A stretch of DNA of 64,000 nt from F1-80-MAGs062 sp046345315. GTDB lineage: Bacteria; Planctomycetota; Planctomycetia; Planctomycetales; Planctomycetaceae. Made by a program: the position numbers and the translations under genes. Positions 61,104-64,000 of the stretch are shown here, piece by piece. Numbering within the stretch: the first letter of the stretch is position 1; each line of letters begins with the position of its first letter. The DNA is taken from positions 1 through 64,000 of the forward strand of contig JBKDKA010000157.1 in assembly GCA_046345315.1 (NCBI GenBank), read 5' to 3'. Under the pieces are notes generated by a model that saw nothing but the letters and a program-made list of their open reading frames with translations, did no database searches and had not been told where the DNA came from.

Positions 61104-62015
61104 TTATGGAGGTCCGAGTTCCGCAGGCATTCGCTGGTCTTCACGGACGCGACCGTGTTCTGTCAGCTGAAACTCGGAGATCAGCTCTTCTCGCTGCTGA
61201 GCCACGGCTCGATCAAATTCCTCAAGAACATCCGAGGTTCGATCGCGGGAAGTTATCAGGCCGATGATGAGATACTGAATGATGGCCAGTCCGTAACAGA
61301 CCCAGCCGACAATCCAGCGTTCACGATGTTGCTGGTATTCCAGACTCTTTCGAGCGACTTCCAGGGGAATGAACTCACTGCGGCCATCAACCGCCAGCTG
61401 GCCTGAAATAAAGGCTGCGATCGGAAAATCACCAGCGACCCACTGAGTATGGGACAGAAAGATCATCTGCTGCTGATCAAGTTCAGCGGATCGGAGCGGC
61501 ATCTCGGGCGGAAGCTCAGCTCCGACAATCGCACACATCATCGCGAGTACCGGTGAAGAACGATTGAGGTGCCGACAGAGGATGCCCTTGATGAAGGCGA
61601 CACGGACTCTCCAGAGTTCTCGAAAGATTGCTTTTCCCGGCTTTAGACGCGGTGGGCCCGGGTGGATGACGGCAAAAATGTTCTGGTCCGGCATCGCTTC
61701 AATGACGCCGATGGCCAGCATCAGACGCAGACCCATGGTCAGCCAGTCTGCACGATCCAGCCAGTCCAGACGAGTCAGCCAGCCGAAGAGCAGGTGTTCC
61801 ATGTTGGCGGTTGCGGCCAGCAGCAGCAGGGCGCCGCGAAACCATTGTTCGAGGTCTTTCTCAAACTCGGCGCTCATTCCCTGCATGCGAAAAACCCTTC
61901 GCATCAGGAAGCGAAAGATTGGAATCGCGATGAGCCCGACCATCAGGCGAGTGATCGGGCGGAGTACTGTCCTGAGAACCGGGAGATTGAACAGCGCCTG
62001 AAGCAGACTTCCCAC
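61104..62015 (-). CDS. Membrane protein of unknown function
   Basis: The product has 303 residues. Hydrophobic segments lie near residues 18-38, 63-80, 92-108 and 235-258. The middle carries FAVIHPGPPRLKPGKA and a segment PLRSAELDQQQMIFLSHTQW with no catalytic signature that I recognise. A charged C-terminus (TSDVLEEFDRAVAQQREELISEF) is likely cytoplasmic. No family is recognised. It is divergent from the M50 protease gene. Confidence 0.6.
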   Translation of the reverse strand: MGSLLQALFNLPVLRTVLRPITRLMVGLIAIPIFRFLMRRVFRMQGMSAEFEKDLEQWFRGALLLLAATANMEHLLFGWLTRLDWLDRADWLTMGLRLMLAIGVIEAMPDQNIFAVIHPGPPRLKPGKAIFRELWRVRVAFIKGILCRHLNRSSPVLAMMCAIVGAELPPEMPLRSAELDQQQMIFLSHTQWVAGDFPIAAFISGQLAVDGRSEFIPLEVARKSLEYQQHRERWIVGWVCYGLAIIQYLIIGLITSRDRTSDVLEEFDRAVAQQREELISEFQLTEHGRVREDQRMPAELGPP

Positions 62016-62267
62016 GGTAACCAGTGTTCCTGTTGAATGCGGGGAGTTCCGGAATCCTGTCAGTTGTATCCCCGCGAAGAATCTTCCGAAATCAAAGTCT
62101 CAGTGGGGTGTTCCCTCCGAGTTGCTATGATACCACATCCCGTCGGCGATCATTGACGGGGTGAATGTAGCGGTTCAGAACGATGTTCACCACGCTGAAC
62201 GGAAGGCTCCCGTCTGGTTTCGGCAGGATTACACTGAGGGCAGACGGCAGGAAAAGGAATCAATCAG

Positions 62268-62948
62268 ATGTTTGGGCCGGCCGGCAGCACGGAATTCGAT
62301 GTCCGCTTTGAACTCTTCGGGATCCCCGTTCGAATCCATCCGCTCTTCTGGCTGACATCTGCCATGATCGTCTGGGATGGAGACTCACCGCCGTTCGTTT
62401 TTCTCGGTGTCTTCTGCGTCTTTCTTTCTGTGCTCGTTCATGAACTTGGGCACGCAGTGGTCTCTCGTCGATACGGATTTCCGTCCGAAATTGTGCTTTA
62501 CATGTTTGGTGGTTACGCCACTGGTGGAGGCCGGTTGTCGACGTGGCAGAGAATCGCTGTGAGCGGAGCAGGGCCTCTGGCCGGAATTCTGCTTTTCGCC
62601 GTGGCTCTTTTCATCAGCCATCTGATCGGAAGGACTCAACCGGAGCTTTTTCGCCGCTATGAGGCTCTTTACTACTGCCTGTACTGGCTTGTTCGGGCGA
62701 ACCTGTTCTGGAGCCTTCTGAATCTGGTCCCGTGTCTGCCGCTGGATGGCGGGCATATCATGCAGGCTCTTGTTTATCGGTTTCTTCCGATCGGTGCACC
62801 TCGCCGTGTTCTTCAGATTTCCATCGCGGTTTCCGGAGGTGTCGTTCTTCTGCTTCTGCTCTATGCTCCATGGCTTCAGACTCTGATGATCATGTTCGGC
62901 ATTCTGTGTGCGCAGAGCGTCATGGCATACCGTCAGTTTCATTACTGA
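62268..62948 (+). CDS. Site-2 protease-like M50 membrane metallopeptidase
   Basis: The product has 226 residues with about five transmembrane segments. The zinc site is HELGH (near residue 55) and the second motif is LPLDGGHIMQ (about 160), the third ligand Asp. VPSEIVLYMFGGYA-like (FPSEIVLYMFGGYA) sequence sits between. Such enzymes cut substrate proteins inside the membrane, often anti-sigma factors or signal peptides. AAGGAATCAATCAG precedes the ATG. No PDZ domain is present, so this is a short family member. Confidence 0.92.
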   Translation: MFGPAGSTEFDVRFELFGIPVRIHPLFWLTSAMIVWDGDSPPFVFLGVFCVFLSVLVHELGHAVVSRRYGFPSEIVLYMFGGYATGGGRLSTWQRIAVSGAGPLAGILLFAVALFISHLIGRTQPELFRRYEALYYCLYWLVRANLFWSLLNLVPCLPLDGGHIMQALVYRFLPIGAPRRVLQISIAVSGGVVLLLLLYAPWLQTLMIMFGILCAQSVMAYRQFHY

Positions 62949-62986
62949 CAGGCTTCCGTTGTCGCAGCGGATTTCCGCAGGGCTTC

Positions 62987-63991
62987 TCAGCCTGATTTTC
63001 GCCGGAGCTTTCGTGACTCGGAGACTCTTCGGAACAGTTCGTCACCGAAGACGCCGACAAGCAGTACGACGCCAATGACGGAATCTCGCGCCGGGTCCGG
63101 TACTCCCAGCAGAAGAATTGCGTTTTCCAGCAGTCGAAGTGTCAGAGTTCCGACGAGCAGGCCGAAGATCGAACCCTCACCACCGCGAAGGCTGCAGCCT
63201 CCCAGAACTGCTGCGGCAATGGCATGCAGCTCGTAGAACTCCCCCGTTGACGGTGGTTGTACGAAATTGTTCTCAAGTGCGAAGAGAATTCCCGTCAGTC
63301 CGGCGGCGAGCGAACAGATCAGGTAAGCGACAAACTTCATGCGGTCGGTCTGAATGCCGCAGAGCTTTGCGGCAACTTCGTTCCGGCCAAGCGCAAGAAG
63401 GTAGCGTCCCCAGATGGTTCGGTTCAGAAACAATGCCGCAGTGACGGCAAGAATGATCATGAGAATCAGCGGTGAGGGTAAGCGGTAGCCCCAGTTCTGT
63501 GTGATCCAGGGGAGCTCCCACTGTGCTTTGACCACCTGTTTCAGTGGCTGAAAATCAGAACCGAAGCCGACATTTTTGTCACCGGTAATCAGACGCGCAG
63601 CGCCACGATAGATCAGCAGCCCGCACAACGTCACAACGAATGGCTGAAGGCGCATCTTCGTGATCAGAAATCCGTGGAAAACTCCGATCAGCATTGCGAC
63701 GGTCATTGTGAAGGCAAGGGCTGCCGGCACGCTCCAGTGCTGTTCTGCCAGCAGAAAGGCGAGCAGTGTGCCTGTGAGTCCGACAACGGACCCGATCGAC
63801 AGATCGATTCCTCCGGTCACGATGACAAACACCACACCGAGCCCCATCACAGAATAGAGCGAGGTGCGTTTCGTAAGATTGATGAGGTTGTAACCGGAGA
63901 GAAAATTGTCACCCCGAAGAACAAGGATCAGAATCACGGCTGCCGCGAGCGTGAGGATTCCCGAATTCTTTTTCAATGTTGCGATCAACAT
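62987..63991 (-). CDS. Sugar ABC transporter permease (RbsC/RhaP family)
   Basis: The product has 334 residues with about nine transmembrane segments. The family signatures GLGVVFVIVTGGIDLSIGSVVGLTG and ELHAIAAAVLGGCSLRGGEGSIFG are present. It is a different protein from the two rhamnose-type permeases at 48-50 kb. Its partners, expected upstream on the - strand, lie outside the window; the ATG is only nine bases from the window end. Its substrate cannot be told. Confidence 0.92.
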   Translation of the reverse strand: MLIATLKKNSGILTLAAAVILILVLRGDNFLSGYNLINLTKRTSLYSVMGLGVVFVIVTGGIDLSIGSVVGLTGTLLAFLLAEQHWSVPAALAFTMTVAMLIGVFHGFLITKMRLQPFVVTLCGLLIYRGAARLITGDKNVGFGSDFQPLKQVVKAQWELPWITQNWGYRLPSPLILMIILAVTAALFLNRTIWGRYLLALGRNEVAAKLCGIQTDRMKFVAYLICSLAAGLTGILFALENNFVQPPSTGEFYELHAIAAAVLGGCSLRGGEGSIFGLLVGTLTLRLLENAILLLGVPDPARDSVIGVVLLVGVFGDELFRRVSESRKLRRKSG

Positions 63992-64000
63992 CTGGCAGGA

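Noticed and set aside
62120..62135. TATGAT -10-like hexamer upstream of the M50 gene (62126-62131)
   Set aside because: No -35-like hexamer at the right distance, so a promoter call is not supported.

Overview
The window looks like a chromosomal segment of a planctomycete, probably order Planctomycetales. This rests on gene content, not on a database search. The markers are a PSCyt1-DUF1549-DUF1553 gene paired with a DUF1501 gene, an ECF sigma factor next to a Ser/Thr kinase, FG-GAP proteins, a Tat-type Gfo/Idh/MocA oxidoreductase, PilN-like type II secretion genes and an exported protein with a planctomycete-style N-terminus.

Layout: (1) 1-4.1 kb, + strand: the end of a cysteine-rich tandem-repeat/HEAT protein, a strong terminator, an ECF sigma factor and a membrane Ser/Thr kinase. 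(2) 4.2-15.6 kb: a type II secretion (pseudopilus) locus in two arms. The - arm carries a GspM/PilO-like gene with a C-terminal GspC/PilP-like part, PilN/GspL, GspH, GspG, a previously uncalled 26-codon membrane peptide and GspF. The + arm carries GspI, GspJ and GspK. A SCO1-like gene and a multicopper oxidase gene lie between the arms. GspD and GspE are not in the window. (3) 15.9-17.8 kb: an exported RTX-type repeat protein with acidic tandem repeats and a Cys/Tyr/Ser-rich tail. (4) 18.0-22.7 kb, - strand: a CBM9-like exported protein and a very large signalling protein (kinase, SRPBCC, DUF5939, cyclase-like), whose N-terminal pseudokinase half is separated by a one-base frameshift. (5) 22.9-31.6 kb, - strand: a small membrane protein with a possible lipoprotein partner, then what looks like an arsenosugar-type cluster: ArsM-like methyltransferase, radical SAM ArsS, a TVP38-type membrane protein, a flavin disulfide oxidoreductase, a two-glycosyltransferase-plus-rhodanese fusion and a fatty acid hydroxylase. 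(6) 31.9-39.5 kb: a decayed DUF547-like gene, then + strand DUF1549/1553, DUF1501 and a hydrolase, and a small basic protein. (7) 39.5-46.8 kb, - strand: a glycan or glycosylation set (methyltransferase, DegT aminotransferase, unknown protein, GT41/TPR protein, second aminotransferase-like protein, WbqC). (8) 46.9-58.9 kb, - strand: a carbohydrate operon with a lipoprotein binding protein, two permeases, a double ATPase, L-rhamnose isomerase, an oxidoreductase and two FG-GAP proteins, one fused to a hydrolase. (9) 59-64 kb: MutL, an unknown membrane protein, an M50 metalloprotease and another sugar permease cut off from its operon by the window edge.

Genes that seem to act together: the two T2SS arms would build one pseudopilus machine. 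ArsM-like and ArsS would make methylated and then adenosylated arsenic compounds, which the glycosyltransferases could modify further. The rhaA/ABC operon would import and isomerise L-rhamnose, and the FG-GAP proteins may act on rhamnose-containing polysaccharide outside the cytoplasm.

Most interesting unexplained signals: a 97-nt structured intergenic element present twice (1051-1147 and 29167-29263, about 75% identical without gaps); the +1 frameshift in the kinase/cyclase gene; an in-frame TAG near the start of the first kinase; and a 26-codon membrane peptide translationally coupled to gspF. Several reading-frame disruptions occur within 32 kb, so sequencing error must be excluded before any biological reading. 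No tRNA, rRNA, CRISPR array, transposase or integrase was recognised.
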